64,000 nt of DNA, taken from Prochlorococcus sp. AG-409-P03. Its GTDB lineage: Bacteria > Cyanobacteriota > Cyanobacteriia > PCC-6307 > Cyanobiaceae. Every line of letters starts with the position of its first letter. Position 1 is the first letter of the stretch. The stretch lies in contig QCKN01000001.1 in the NCBI GenBank assembly GCA_003215295.1, positions 124,001 to 188,000 on the forward strand, given 5' to 3'. Made by a program: the position numbers and the translations under genes. The notes under the pieces are model-generated. The model had not been told where the DNA came from. It ran no database searches and worked only from the letters and a program-made list of their open reading frames with translations. Of the stretch, positions 9,591 through 19,920 are shown piece by piece.

Positions 9591-9977
9591 GGCCGCGACG
9601 CGGAAATCATGACTTGGTTCCCTTGCAGTTGGATAGTGCTGCTGATCACCAGCAGCAACAATCAGTGGAGTTCCACTACTAATGATGCCAGTTTGTGGGT
9701 GCGATCGTCAGCACGATTTAGGTTTTTCGTGATCCTATAGTCCGAAATACGTAACTTTTAGGCTATAAAGCTGCTGCATCAGCCTTATAAATTTTATATT
9801 TAGTGCCATGAAAGCTTTTGGCAAAACAGCATCAAACCTTTCAATTATCTATGCCTCTATTCAGAGGCCATTAACTTGGATCTTAAAGGTTGAATTTATT
9901 TTGACTGATGGTTAATTACATTAACCCTTTAAAGTTGATTATTGGTATCAGGCTTCTTTATAGAATTCAGTATTCCT
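9591..9977. other. Intergenic region, divergent promoters of SNF2 operon and alaS
   Basis: About 390 bp without a convincing gene. It must hold promoters for the minus-strand SNF2 operon and plus-strand alaS. A near-perfect inverted repeat, TATAAAGCTG / CAGCCTTATA with a 6-nt loop and one mismatch, lies at 9764-9789. A 35-codon ORF starting at the ATG near 9809 shows no recognisable features and was not called. Confidence 0.6.
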
Positions 9978-12656
9978 ATGGCTGTTGATCGATCGTCATT
10001 TAGTGGGATATCTCAGCCTCGGAGTGGGGAGGAGATACGTAAGGCCTTTCTCACTTTTTTTGCGGAACGCGGTCATGAGGTAGTTCCTAGTGCGTCATTA
10101 ATCCCCGATGACCCAACGGTCTTATTGACAATTGCAGGGATGTTGCCATTTAAGCCGGTTTTTCTCGGTCATCGAAGACCTCCAGCGCCTAGAGCAACGA
10201 GCAGTCAGAAGTGCATTAGAACAAATGATATTGAAAATGTTGGACGTACTGCTCGGCATCACACTTTTTTCGAGATGCTCGGGAATTTTTCTTTTGGGGA
10301 TTATTTCAAGCGTGAAGCAATTCAATGGGCGTGGGAGTTAAGTACAGATGTATTTGGTTTAGACCCAAGAAGTTTAGTAGTAAGTGTTTATCGTGAAGAT
10401 GATGAGGCGGAAGAGATTTGGCGTGATGTCGTGGGGGTGAACCCTCAGAGGATTATTCGCATGGATGAAAGAGACAACTTTTGGGCTTCTGGTCCCACGG
10501 GTCCTTGTGGTCCTTGCTCTGAGTTGTATTTCGACTTCAAAGCTGAATTAGGAGATGTAGGAATTGATCTTGAGGACGACACTCGATTTATCGAGTTTTA
10601 TAACCTCGTTTTTATGCAGTACAACCGTGATTCTGAGGGCAACCTGACTCCATTAGCGAATTGCAATATCGACACTGGTATGGGATTAGAAAGAATGGCT
10701 CAAATTTTGCAAGGAGTTCCTAATAACTATGAGACTGATTTAATTTATCCCTTGATTGAGAAAGCTGCATCTCTTGCCAAAATTGATTATGAGGAACTTG
10801 ATGAAAAAGCAAAGACATCTCTGAAGGTGATTGCTGATCATGGACGTGCTGTCACTCAGTTGATTTGTGATGGTGTGACTACAAGTAATTTGGGTCGAGG
10901 CTATGTGTTACGCCGACTAATTAGACGAGTGGTACGTCATGGTCGTTTGATTGGTTTGACGAATCCTTTTTTGGTTGACATGGCTGATACAGCTATTGAC
11001 TTAATGAAGCCTTCTTTCCCTCAACTACTAGAGCGGCGTCAGGTGATTTTGCGTGAATTAGAACGCGAGGAATCTCGCTTTATGGATACTCTGGAACGAG
11101 GAGAAAAGTTGTTAGCTGATGTATTGGCTGGAAAACCTAAAAAAATAACTGGGGAACAGGCTTTTGAACTTTATGATACATATGGGTTTCCATGGGAGCT
11201 CACAGAAGAAATTGCTCAAGAGCATGGAATCAATGTTGATATTAAAGAGTTTGAAAAGGCGATGGATGTTCAGAGAAAAAGGGCTAAAGATGCGAGCCTT
11301 AGTATTGATGTAACACTACAAGACACTATCGACCGATTAGGTAATGAGTTGCGACCAACTAGCTTTTTAGGATATACAAAATTAGAACATACTAGTTCAG
11401 TACAGGCTTTAGTCGTTCATGGTGAGACTGCTATGAGAGTTGAGAGTGGAGATGAAGTCCAAATAATTCTTGATAGCACATCTTTTTATGGTGAGGGTGG
11501 TGGTCAAGTTGGAGATCGTGGTGTGTTGATCAGTAAGGATAGTGACGCAAAAGAAGTCTTAGTTGAAATTGACAGAGTTAGCCGTAGTAGAGATGTTTTT
11601 GTTCATTATGGACGAATTAGAACTGGTTCAGTTGAAGTAGGAGACTCACTACATGGACTTGTTCACCAGACTTCTAGGAGACGAGCTCAGGCACATCACA
11701 CGGCCACTCATCTTTTGCAATCAGCGCTGAAGCTAGTTGTCGATTCTGGGATTCATCAAGCTGGCTCTTTAGTGAGCTTTGAGCGTATGCGCTTTGATTT
11801 TCATTCTCCTTGTGCAGTGAGCTCTCTTGACTTGAAGAAAGTTGAAGAGTTGATCAATACTTGGATTGTTCAATCTCATAGACTTGAAGTACATGAGATG
11901 CCTATTGAGGATGCTAAAAATGCAGGTGCTGTTGCCATGTTTGGTGAGAAATATGGTGCTGATGTACGTGTTGTAGATATACCTGGAGTTTCTATGGAAC
12001 TATGCGGTGGCACACATGTTGCAAACACTGCAGAGTTAGGCGCATTTAAAGTGGTTAGTGAAACAGGCATTGCTTCAGGAATTCGAAGGATTGAAGCTGT
12101 TGCTGGTCCAGCAGTACTTGACTATCTCAATGAGAGAGATGTTGTTGTTAAAGAGTTGGGAAGGCGGTTTAAGGCGCAACCAAATGAGATTGTTCAACGT
12201 GTATTAACTTTGCAAGATGAACTCAAATCTCTAGAAAAAACTTTGCTCTTAACCAGGAGCGAATTGGCTATTGCAAAAGCGTTAGGACTTGTAACTCAAA
12301 CTGTTGCGATTGGAGAGAGCCAATATTTGGTGGAGCGTCTTGATGGTTTGAATGGTGATTCACTCCAGTCAGCTGCTAAGAGTCTTCTAGATCAATTAGG
12401 TGCATCTTCAGTTGTCATTTTAGCCGGAGCCCCTGAACTTCAAAATCAATCAAAGGTAATTCTTGTGGCTGCTTTTGGATCTCATATTATTTCACGTGGT
12501 TTGAAGGCAGGTAGCTTTATTGGAGATATCGCTAAAATCTGTGGAGGTGGTGGCGGTGGTCGGCCGAATATTGCTCAAGCAGGTGGGCGTGATGCCAAGG
12601 CACTTGATGGAGCACTAGATGAGGCGCGCAATAAGCTTCGCCTGCTTTTAGCATAA
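9978..12656 (+). CDS. alaS: Alanyl-tRNA synthetase
   Basis: Charges tRNA-Ala in the cytoplasm and hydrolyses mischarged Ser/Gly-tRNA-Ala. The class II catalytic core spans about residues 10-260 (TIAGMLPFKPVFLG; GPTGPCGPCSELYFD). The editing domain has the zinc motifs HTATHLLQ near residue 573 and ELCGGTHV near 675, and the C-terminal DHHA1 domain ends in CGGGGGGRPNIAQAGG. The ORF track begins at a TTG at 9942. The ATG at 9978 (MAVDRSSFSG) is preferred because it leaves 892 residues, the family length, and removes a non-conserved 12-residue leader. The stop lies 3 bp from the end of convergent speA. Confidence 0.97.
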   Translation: MAVDRSSFSGISQPRSGEEIRKAFLTFFAERGHEVVPSASLIPDDPTVLLTIAGMLPFKPVFLGHRRPPAPRATSSQKCIRTNDIENVGRTARHHTFFEMLGNFSFGDYFKREAIQWAWELSTDVFGLDPRSLVVSVYREDDEAEEIWRDVVGVNPQRIIRMDERDNFWASGPTGPCGPCSELYFDFKAELGDVGIDLEDDTRFIEFYNLVFMQYNRDSEGNLTPLANCNIDTGMGLERMAQILQGVPNNYETDLIYPLIEKAASLAKIDYEELDEKAKTSLKVIADHGRAVTQLICDGVTTSNLGRGYVLRRLIRRVVRHGRLIGLTNPFLVDMADTAIDLMKPSFPQLLERRQVILRELEREESRFMDTLERGEKLLADVLAGKPKKITGEQAFELYDTYGFPWELTEEIAQEHGINVDIKEFEKAMDVQRKRAKDASLSIDVTLQDTIDRLGNELRPTSFLGYTKLEHTSSVQALVVHGETAMRVESGDEVQIILDSTSFYGEGGGQVGDRGVLISKDSDAKEVLVEIDRVSRSRDVFVHYGRIRTGSVEVGDSLHGLVHQTSRRRAQAHHTATHLLQSALKLVVDSGIHQAGSLVSFERMRFDFHSPCAVSSLDLKKVEELINTWIVQSHRLEVHEMPIEDAKNAGAVAMFGEKYGADVRVVDIPGVSMELCGGTHVANTAELGAFKVVSETGIASGIRRIEAVAGPAVLDYLNERDVVVKELGRRFKAQPNEIVQRVLTLQDELKSLEKTLLLTRSELAIAKALGLVTQTVAIGESQYLVERLDGLNGDSLQSAAKSLLDQLGASSVVILAGAPELQNQSKVILVAAFGSHIISRGLKAGSFIGDIAKICGGGGGGRPNIAQAGGRDAKALDGALDEARNKLRLLLA

Positions 12657-12659
12657 TCT

Positions 12660-14606
12660 TTATTGATGAAGATAGGTACTTTGCCGGAGACTTGTCTCAA
12701 GGTGATCCATTAGTTTTTGAGCCGTCTCAATTTCTAACCCTCCTTGTTGGATGGCATTTTCACTGGCTATGCGCAGTCGCTCCAGAAGCTGCTCTGGATC
12801 ATGCTCCATTGCCTGAATAACATCTGATTTTGTGTTACCTCTAACGACGTGATCTAAGTTATAACCATTTTTGGAATTTAATTTTACGTGCACTGCATTA
12901 GTTTTGCCGAATAGGTTATGAAGATTGCCCATTACTTCCTGATAGGCCCCCCCAAGAAACATTCCTATTAGATAATTTTCGCTACTCTTTATTTTATGAA
13001 GTTCAAGCAGTGGCTTAACTCGACCATTATCGATGAATCTGGATAGTTTGCCATCTGAATCACATGTAAGGTCAGCGAAATGTCCAAGTTCAGTAGGTTC
13101 TTCTTGGAGTCTATGTATCGGCATAACCGGAAATGTTTGAGCTATCGCCCAGGTATCAGGAGCCGAGCGAAATATCGATAAATTTGCATAGTAGGTTCCT
13201 GCCAAAGTTGATTGCAAATTCGCAAGCTCTTTGGGGATGAAACCATCTTTGGATATGCGCTCTACTACTTCTTTTGCGCATGCCCATGTTAATTGCTCGG
13301 CCTTTCCTCTTTCTGGTAATCCCAGGTAGCCAAGCCTGAATGCTGCTAATGAGTCTTCTTTAAATTTAATTGCGTCGTTCCATGCTTCTTGAAGTTTGTA
13401 GCTATCTACAGGGGAATTTTTTGGGATAGTTTGAATCGACTTTAAGGTCTCACGGAGATTTCGGATAGTGAGACATTCCTGCTTTTCTCGATCTGGGATT
13501 TTTGTAGCAATGGAGCTGCTACCAAGGACATTGAAGACAAGCACTGAGAAGTGGCTAGTAATTGCTCGACCGCTTTCGCTGATTAATGTAGGCATTGTTA
13601 ATTTATGGGCAGCACAGCATTCTTGTATGGTTGCAACTACATCATTTGCATAATTTTGTAGGGAGTAGTTTGTGGATGCTGTTGTGGCCGTACGACTACC
13701 GTCATAGTCCACTCCTAGACCACCACCTACATCTAAGAAGCCCATAGGGGCTCCTAAATGATTTAGCTCAATGTAGATTTGGCCGGCTTCTTGTAAAGCA
13801 TCCTTAAGAATAGCTATGTCATTTATTTGACTACCAACATGGAAGTGAAGTAACCGTAGCTCCTTGAGTAGGTCAGCAGATTCTAATTTCTCAACTGTTA
13901 GAAGAATGTCTGGAATTGAAAGACCAAACTTGGACTTCTCACCTATTGAGTTACTCCATCGACCACTACTTCGACTAGACAATTTTGCTCTAATCCCTAT
14001 GAGTGGGGCTGCACCAAGCTCACTGCTGGCAGTGATGATTCGCTCAACTTCATCTACTTGCTCAATAACTACTATGGGTTGACGACCTAGTTGGCGTGCC
14101 AGAATAGCTGTTTCTATATAGCGTTGGTCTTTGTAACCGTTACAAATAAGTAAAGCTTGAGGATCATTGATCAGTGATAGCGCTATTAGAAGTTCAGCCT
14201 TACTTCCCGCCTCTAATCCGAAATGCCAACGACGTCCACTTTCAAGTAGCTCTTCTAGAATATGGCGTTGTTGGTTGCATTTGATTGGGAATACACCTTG
14301 ATAGCTACCTCTGTATTGGTAATGTTGGATAGCCTGTGAAAATGCAGTATGTAATTTCTCTAATCTGTGTTTTAAAATGTCGTCAAACCGAATGATTAAA
14401 GGGAGTTTAAGGTTACGTCCTTCAAGCTCTTCAATGAGATCAAGTAGATCTAGACCTTGATTGGCTGAGCCCTTTGGATGAACGGTTACATTGCCATGTT
14501 TGTTTATAGAAAAATATCCATCTCCCCATTGCTCCAGACCATAAAGGGCTGAACTGTCTGAGACAGCCCATTGTCTTGTTTGTGAGGTGTGGTCGGCTGA
14601 TGTCAA
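12660..14606 (-). CDS. speA: Biosynthetic arginine decarboxylase
   Basis: PLP-dependent decarboxylase making agmatine from arginine, the first step to putrescine and spermidine. The 648-aa length matches the SpeA family. Visible motifs are the PLP lysine segment YQGVFPIKCNQQRH near residue 108, the HFHVGSQI strand, the glycine-rich LDVGGGLGVDYDGS and the C-terminal active-site segment LIGMFLGGAYQEVMGNLHNLF. The start appears to be TTG at 14606; no nearby ATG would keep the conserved N-terminus (ALYGLEQWGDGYFSI). It is convergent with alaS with a 3-bp gap and divergent from ndk. Confidence 0.96.
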   Translation of the reverse strand: MTSADHTSQTRQWAVSDSSALYGLEQWGDGYFSINKHGNVTVHPKGSANQGLDLLDLIEELEGRNLKLPLIIRFDDILKHRLEKLHTAFSQAIQHYQYRGSYQGVFPIKCNQQRHILEELLESGRRWHFGLEAGSKAELLIALSLINDPQALLICNGYKDQRYIETAILARQLGRQPIVVIEQVDEVERIITASSELGAAPLIGIRAKLSSRSSGRWSNSIGEKSKFGLSIPDILLTVEKLESADLLKELRLLHFHVGSQINDIAILKDALQEAGQIYIELNHLGAPMGFLDVGGGLGVDYDGSRTATTASTNYSLQNYANDVVATIQECCAAHKLTMPTLISESGRAITSHFSVLVFNVLGSSSIATKIPDREKQECLTIRNLRETLKSIQTIPKNSPVDSYKLQEAWNDAIKFKEDSLAAFRLGYLGLPERGKAEQLTWACAKEVVERISKDGFIPKELANLQSTLAGTYYANLSIFRSAPDTWAIAQTFPVMPIHRLQEEPTELGHFADLTCDSDGKLSRFIDNGRVKPLLELHKIKSSENYLIGMFLGGAYQEVMGNLHNLFGKTNAVHVKLNSKNGYNLDHVVRGNTKSDVIQAMEHDPEQLLERLRIASENAIQQGGLEIETAQKLMDHLETSLRQSTYLHQ

Positions 14607-14749
14607 GGACTGAGGCTCAAGATCACTTTTTTGATTTACTGCAGTAGCAGTAAAGGGAATCTAAGCTTCCGTGAAATTCGTAGCATCTTGTACTTGCCAA
14701 GAGGGCAGTCTGCCTATGACGATGGCTTAATTATGAGTTTGTTTTTTTC

Positions 14750-15211
14750 ATGATGGCTGCTGAAAGAACTTTTATTGCTATTAAGCCGGATGGAGTACAA
14801 AGGGGTTTAGTGGGTGAAATTTTGGGCCGCTTTGAGCGTAAAGGATTTAAATTGGTCGCTTTAAAACAACTGACTCCAACTCGCGAACTCGCAGAAAAGC
14901 ATTATGGGGTTCATAGAGAACGTCCTTTTTTCGAAGGTTTGGTCGCGTTTATTACTAGTGGTCCTGTTGTAGCAATGGTTTGGGAAGGGGATGGGGTCAT
15001 TGCTAGTGCCCGTAAGCTCATTGGGGCAACGAAACCACTTGATGCGGAACCAGGGACGATTCGTGGAGATTTAGCTGTAAATATTGGTCGTAATGTGATT
15101 CATGGTTCGGATGGTTGTGAAACAGCAGCGTTTGAGATTGGACTTTGGTTTAATTCAACTGAACTTAATAATTGGCAACCATCTGATTATGTTTGGCGTG
15201 TTGAGAGTTGA
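14750..15211 (+). CDS. ndk: Nucleoside diphosphate kinase
   Basis: Transfers the gamma phosphate of ATP to other nucleoside diphosphates through a phospho-histidine. The full 150-153-residue family length is present, with N-terminal [16 protein letters not shown] and the catalytic histidine in RNVIHGSD. Two adjacent ATG codons (14750 and 14753) could start translation and differ by one residue. It is flanked by divergent speA and convergent thiO, the order I recall in related picocyanobacteria. Confidence 0.97.
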   Translation: MMAAERTFIAIKPDGVQRGLVGEILGRFERKGFKLVALKQLTPTRELAEKHYGVHRERPFFEGLVAFITSGPVVAMVWEGDGVIASARKLIGATKPLDAEPGTIRGDLAVNIGRNVIHGSDGCETAAFEIGLWFNSTELNNWQPSDYVWRVES

Positions 15212-15283
15212 TCAGACCTATTTGGTTTGCTGACGGGAACAGGTATGTTCTGGGCCAATTTTCGGTTTGCAGTTCATTTCCTC

Positions 15284-16423
15284 TTACTCATTCATCACCT
15301 TTGCGTTTTTTTTGCTCTTCGTAAATCGATTCCATTGGAAAGCAATTAATATTTGATTCTCTGAGTTGCTTATAGGTTGATTTAATATACATTTTTTCAT
15401 TAACTCAGCAGTTATTGCCGCCAACAGAACCCCATTACGGTGATGGCCAGTGGCTAACCAGAGGCCTTTGAGTGATGATATCCCTAGCAGAGGGGCTTCG
15501 TCGGGCGAACAGGGCCTAAAACCCCACCAACGCTCCATTGGAGGCCATTGGTTAGCAATAGGAAGCAAGTCATTTATCCCATTTTGCAGTTGTCTTTGAC
15601 CTAGTGGCGTCAGTCCTTCTGTAAAGCCAGCATTTTGTTCACTAGTTGCTCCTACAATTATTAGTCCATCTTCTCGTGGTACTAGGTACGTGCCTGGTCC
15701 AAAGACTACTCTTTGCAGCGCGTCTTTTGGACCTTGAAGAGAAAGCATTTGCCCTTTCACAGGAAAGATCGGTAGCTCTTGCAGCAATGTGTTACTCCAC
15801 GCACCTGAGCAGAGGACGGCTTGCTTGCGTTCAAGCTCCTTGATCTCTCCTTGAGCAGTGCGGATGATTACTCCTTGAAATTTTTTAGAGCTATGGATTA
15901 GCTCTAGGACTTCCACGCCTTCTTGAAACTGGACGCCTAAGCCAACGCAAGCTTTTTCAAGAGCTCTCATCAGTCGACGACGATTGTCAATTTGTCCATC
16001 TTGCTCAAAAAGGAGTCCACACTGCCATTGAGGAGCGATTCCAGGGATTTCTTTTTCAAGTTGAATTCGATTCAGCTTTTGGCCAAAAGGTGCTGTGGGA
16101 TAAGAGTCTCTAGTGGAGGTATTTAAAAATGGAACAACTATTCCACAGTGCCTGAGACCGCAATTGATCCCACTATGAGACTGTATCTTGTTAACCCACG
16201 TAGGTATTCGACTAAGGCTTAGTTGCCCGAGTGTAAGAAGATTCTCAGTTAGACCTTCTGCATGGGGGGCAAGCATCCCAGCTGCTACAAAACCTGCGGC
16301 TTCACTCCTTTGACGACTTAATACTTCTACCTTGAGACCTTGTTCGGCTAATTCATATGCAATAGAAAGCCCTATAAGGCCTCCGCCGAGTATTAGCAAT
16401 GTTTCTTTGGCTGATTCAGCCAT
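15284..16423 (-). CDS. thiO: FAD-dependent amine/glycine oxidase, ThiO-like
   Basis: FAD oxidoreductase of the D-amino-acid/glycine oxidase family. ThiO makes the iminoglycine needed for the thiazole ring of thiamine, and this is the likeliest role; a DadA-like amino acid dehydrogenase is the alternative. The Rossmann motif LILGGGLIGLSIAYEL is at the N-terminus. GFVAAGMLAPHAEG and the C-terminal GLWLATGHHRNGVLLA are typical of ThiO. The ORF track starts at a TTG (16465); the ATG at 16423 (MAESAKETLL) puts the FAD motif near the N-terminus and gives 379 residues. Confidence 0.85.
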   Translation of the reverse strand: MAESAKETLLILGGGLIGLSIAYELAEQGLKVEVLSRQRSEAAGFVAAGMLAPHAEGLTENLLTLGQLSLSRIPTWVNKIQSHSGINCGLRHCGIVVPFLNTSTRDSYPTAPFGQKLNRIQLEKEIPGIAPQWQCGLLFEQDGQIDNRRRLMRALEKACVGLGVQFQEGVEVLELIHSSKKFQGVIIRTAQGEIKELERKQAVLCSGAWSNTLLQELPIFPVKGQMLSLQGPKDALQRVVFGPGTYLVPREDGLIIVGATSEQNAGFTEGLTPLGQRQLQNGINDLLPIANQWPPMERWWGFRPCSPDEAPLLGISSLKGLWLATGHHRNGVLLAAITAELMKKCILNQPISNSENQILIAFQWNRFTKSKKNAKVMNE

Positions 16424-16517
16424 TGGCACTAATGGTTGTCTTGCTGACGTGTGGCTTTTGATCAATGGATAGCTAGCTAGTTATTCTGTTTCTCATAGGA
16501 TTCTTAAATGGATTGTG

Positions 16518-17993
16518 ATGGCTGAAATGCAGGAACCATGGGAAGCTGTGATTGGGTTGGAGACCCATGTTCAGTTGGGAACAGAGAGCAAGATTTTTAC
16601 AGCAGCTTCTACAGCTTTTGGAGATGCACCAAACACACATATTGATCCTGTGGTGTGTGGTTTACCTGGAACCCTTCCAGTATTGAATATAAAGGTTTTG
16701 GAATATGCAGTGAAAGCAGCAATGGCATTAAATTTGAAGATTGCCAAGCATAGTAAGTTTGATAGAAAACAATACTTTTATCCTGATTTACCAAAGAACT
16801 ATCAGATTTCACAATTTGATGAGCCAATAGCTCAAGATGGATGGATTGAGGTTGAGGTTGCGGAGAAAGGAAAGGATACATACCTCAAAAAAGTTGGAAT
16901 AGAGCGTCTCCATATGGAGGAGGATGCAGGCAAGTTGGTACACGCTGGTAGTGACAGTCTTGCTGGTTCTACTCATTCTCTTGTTGATTACAACCGGGCT
17001 GGTGTGGCTCTGGCTGAGATAGTTAGTAAACCAGATTTGAGAACTGGGAGAGAGGCTGCTGAATATGCTTCGGAAATTCGGCGAATTATGCGTTACCTAG
17101 GGGTATCTGATGGAAATATGCAAGAGGGTTCTTTACGATGCGACGTTAACATCTCTGTGAGGAGAGGGCCTGATGCCCCCTTTGGTACAAAGGTAGAGAT
17201 AAAAAATATGAATTCATTTTCTGCTATTCAGAAGGCGTGTGATTATGAGATTCAACGACAGATTCAAGCTTATGAGTCTGGTGACAAAGTTGTACAAGAA
17301 ACCCGTTTGTGGGATGAAGGTAAACAGTTAACGAAAAGCATGCGCATGAAAGAAGGTAGTAGTGATTATCGTTATTTTCCTGACCCTGATTTAGGGCCGA
17401 TTGAAGTTAGCCAGTCAGTATTAGATTACTGGTATTCTCAACTGCCTGAGTTGGCGGCCTCGAAGAGACATAGATATGCTGAACAGTTTGGTCTTTCAGC
17501 ATATGATGCACGCGTATTAACCGATGAGATATCCATGGCTTTTTACTTTGAGACTGCAGTAGCAGCAGGAGCAGATCCCAAAGTTGCTTCTAACTGGATT
17601 ACAGGAGATATCGCTGCCTATGTGAATGCAAATAAGTTGATCTATTCCGATATACCTTTTCAGCCTGTTCAATTGGCTGAGATGCTTCAAATGATCGCTA
17701 ATGGAAAGATAAGCGGGAAAATTGCCAAAGAGATTTTGCCTGAATTACTTAAGGATGGAGGTTCTCCAAAGGCAATTGTTGAACAACGTGGACTAGGAAT
17801 GATTAGCGACTCTTCTGCAATTGAAGCAATGGTTGATGAGTTGATGGCTGCTCATCCAGCTGAAGTGCAAGCATTTCGTGCAGGAAAGAAAAAGCTGCAA
17901 GGGTTTTTTGTAGGTCAGCTGATGAAGAAGACAGGCGGCAAAGCAGATCCCAAATTGGCTAATCAAATTATTAGCCGCAAACTTCAGGGATAG
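16518..17993 (+). CDS. gatB: Aspartyl/glutamyl-tRNA amidotransferase subunit B
   Basis: GatB activates the misacylated Glu on tRNA-Gln (or Asp on tRNA-Asn) within the GatCAB complex. The 491-residue product has WEAVIGLETHVQL at the N-terminus, the family signature FYPDLPKNYQISQ near residue 90, the kinase-like core, and a C-terminal YqeY-like tail domain ending in KLANQIISRKL. The track start is GTG 16515; the adjacent ATG at 16518 is the better start. It is convergent with coaE with 6 bp between stops, leaving no room for a dedicated terminator. Confidence 0.97.
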   Translation: MAEMQEPWEAVIGLETHVQLGTESKIFTAASTAFGDAPNTHIDPVVCGLPGTLPVLNIKVLEYAVKAAMALNLKIAKHSKFDRKQYFYPDLPKNYQISQFDEPIAQDGWIEVEVAEKGKDTYLKKVGIERLHMEEDAGKLVHAGSDSLAGSTHSLVDYNRAGVALAEIVSKPDLRTGREAAEYASEIRRIMRYLGVSDGNMQEGSLRCDVNISVRRGPDAPFGTKVEIKNMNSFSAIQKACDYEIQRQIQAYESGDKVVQETRLWDEGKQLTKSMRMKEGSSDYRYFPDPDLGPIEVSQSVLDYWYSQLPELAASKRHRYAEQFGLSAYDARVLTDEISMAFYFETAVAAGADPKVASNWITGDIAAYVNANKLIYSDIPFQPVQLAEMLQMIANGKISGKIAKEILPELLKDGGSPKAIVEQRGLGMISDSSAIEAMVDELMAAHPAEVQAFRAGKKKLQGFFVGQLMKKTGGKADPKLANQIISRKLQG

Positions 17994-17999
17994 TTCTAT

Positions 18000-18638
18000 T
18001 TATAAGAGCTTTTCAATGTGCTTCCGCCATGAGCCTTTCTCTTTACTGTTGTCAATGATTACGTCAGCGAGGTTAGCTTTTTTCTCCAGTGTCCATTGTG
18101 ATTTTACTCTCCTTACAGCCTCTACTCTGGTCAGACCATCTCTTGCTATAAGCCGTTGTAATTGTTGCTCAGGCTGACAATTAACCACCCAAATCTCTGT
18201 ACAAAGTTCAGTAAAGTTGGCTTCAAATAAGAGTGGTATGACGAGAATTACGAGAGGTGAATCTTTTATTACATTTAGTTCTTGAATGAAACGATTGAGA
18301 ATAATTGGGTGAGTTAGCTTTTCAAGCCATTGTCGCTCACTTTGACTGGAAAAAACTATTTTTCCTAAGGCTGATCGGTCTATAACATTTTCTAGTGCGG
18401 CTGTTGAACTCACGACTCTATTTCCATAACGTTTTAGTATTGCTGCATGGGATGGTTGTCCTGGACTAAGTGCTTCGTGTGAGTAGACGTCAGCATCGAG
18501 GACTGGTATTTTTTTTTCTGCTTGCAGAAATGTACCAACACTGCTTTTGCCGCTAGCAATGCCACCGGTTAAACCGACACGTCGGTGTACGCCCTTCTTG
18601 CTAAACAATGAAATTTGGCTATGAAGTTCGCCGTTCAT
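18000..18638 (-). CDS. coaE: Dephospho-CoA kinase
   Basis: Final enzyme of CoA synthesis, phosphorylating the ribose 3'-OH of dephospho-CoA. The P-loop GLTGGIASGKSSVG and DADVYSHEAL are near the N-terminus, followed by VVIPLLFE-like and ARDG segments (LVILVIPLLFE; RLIARDGLTRVEA). The track starts at a TTG at 18674, which would overlap argJ. ATG 18638 (MNGELHSQ) gives 212 residues, close to the family length. It is divergent from argJ, with the start regions touching or separated by about 40 bp depending on the argJ start. Confidence 0.92.
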   Translation of the reverse strand: MNGELHSQISLFSKKGVHRRVGLTGGIASGKSSVGTFLQAEKKIPVLDADVYSHEALSPGQPSHAAILKRYGNRVVSSTAALENVIDRSALGKIVFSSQSERQWLEKLTHPIILNRFIQELNVIKDSPLVILVIPLLFEANFTELCTEIWVVNCQPEQQLQRLIARDGLTRVEAVRRVKSQWTLEKKANLADVIIDNSKEKGSWRKHIEKLL

Positions 18639-19920
18639 GTCGCAAGATAAGGATGGTTTTAGTCGTTTATTCAAGGTTGTGGTTTACTCGACGTCTTCAA
18701 AATGGTCTTTGATATCTGGTGGGATCACTAGACCTAAGGGATTTAGGGCATCTGGCATTAAAGCAGGCTTAAAGTCTTCAGGAAAGCCCGACCTTGCTCT
18801 GTTGGTTGCACCTCAAGGGGCAATATGCTCAGGCACTTTTACTAAATCGTATGTTAGGGCTGCATGTATTGATCTGTGTGTCGATCGTTTGAGGCTGAGT
18901 GATGGCAAAGTTCGGGCTCTGCTTATTAATTCAGGCCACGCAAATGCATGTACTGGAGATCATGGTTTAGGAGATAGCTTATTGGCTACTAAAGCTTTAT
19001 CAGAGCGTTTAGGAATCAATCCTGAACAAGTCTTGATGTGTTCTACCGGTGTAATAGGCGAATTGATTCCGATGGACAAGTTGCTTGCCGGTTTAGACCC
19101 TTTAGTGGAATCTTTAAGCGATGGCGGTGGTTCAGCAGCAGCACAAGCAATTTTGACCACGGATTTAGTCGAGAAGCAAATAGCCGTTGAAGGCTACTTG
19201 GAGGGACGACGTGTACGTATTGGTGGAATGGCCAAAGGCTCAGGCATGATTCATCCGAATATGTCTACTATGTTGGGTTATCTAACTTGTGATGCAGGTG
19301 TGCCTATAGATACCTGGCGGCGGATGATTGGAAAAGTAGTTGATTGTTCCTTTAACTCGATTACGGTTGATGGAGATACCAGTACTAATGATGCCTTTCT
19401 TGCATTGTCAGCTGGTGAGCCACTTCAGAAAGCCTCTTATCATGATTTAGAGATTGGATTACGACTTGTCGCTCAGCATTTAGCCAAGGCGATTGCACGA
19501 GATGGCGAGGGTGCTAATGCGTTGATTGAGGTTCAAGTGGAAGGAACAGGTACTGATGGTGAAGCGCGCCAGATTGCACGCACTATTTGTGGGTCTTCAC
19601 TTGTTAAAACTGCTGTACACGGGGCGGATCCGAACTGGGGCCGCATCGTTGCAGCGGCAGGACGAGCTGGAATTGCTTTGGATTTGAAACGCTTATCACT
19701 TTGGATTGGTCATTATCAATTGATGAGTCAAGGAGCACCTTTGGATTTTGATCGACAAGCTGTTTCTACTTATATGAAACAACGACTTCATGGAGACTAT
19801 ATGGTTGATGATTCTGTATGCATTCGTTTAAATGTGGGAGAAGAACCTTCACTGGGCTTTGCATGGGGGTGTGACCTTTCAGATCGATATGTCCGCATAA
19901 ATGCCGATTACACCACCTGA
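18637..19920 (+). CDS. argJ: Arginine biosynthesis bifunctional protein ArgJ
   Basis: Ornithine acetyltransferase / N-acetylglutamate synthase recycling the acetyl group in arginine synthesis. The precursor self-cleaves before the threonine in the NMSTML segment (SGMIHPNMSTMLGYLTCD), seen near residue 205. The C-terminal chain has DGDTSTNDAF, GEGANALIEV and HGADPNWGRI. The ATG at 18637 gives 427 aa but adds a leader (MSQDKDGFSRLFK) unlike the family; GTG 18679 would give 413 aa and avoid touching coaE. The start is therefore uncertain while the identity is not. This is the last conserved gene before the variable region. Confidence 0.94.
   Translation: MSQDKDGFSRLFKVVVYSTSSKWSLISGGITRPKGFRASGIKAGLKSSGKPDLALLVAPQGAICSGTFTKSYVRAACIDLCVDRLRLSDGKVRALLINSGHANACTGDHGLGDSLLATKALSERLGINPEQVLMCSTGVIGELIPMDKLLAGLDPLVESLSDGGGSAAAQAILTTDLVEKQIAVEGYLEGRRVRIGGMAKGSGMIHPNMSTMLGYLTCDAGVPIDTWRRMIGKVVDCSFNSITVDGDTSTNDAFLALSAGEPLQKASYHDLEIGLRLVAQHLAKAIARDGEGANALIEVQVEGTGTDGEARQIARTICGSSLVKTAVHGADPNWGRIVAAAGRAGIALDLKRLSLWIGHYQLMSQGAPLDFDRQAVSTYMKQRLHGDYMVDDSVCIRLNVGEEPSLGFAWGCDLSDRYVRINADYTT

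Noticed and set aside
9131-9740. ORFs in the SNF2 5' region (9131-9394 - and 9441-9740 +)
   Set aside because: They lie within or antisense to the well-supported SNF2 coding sequence and have atypical composition.
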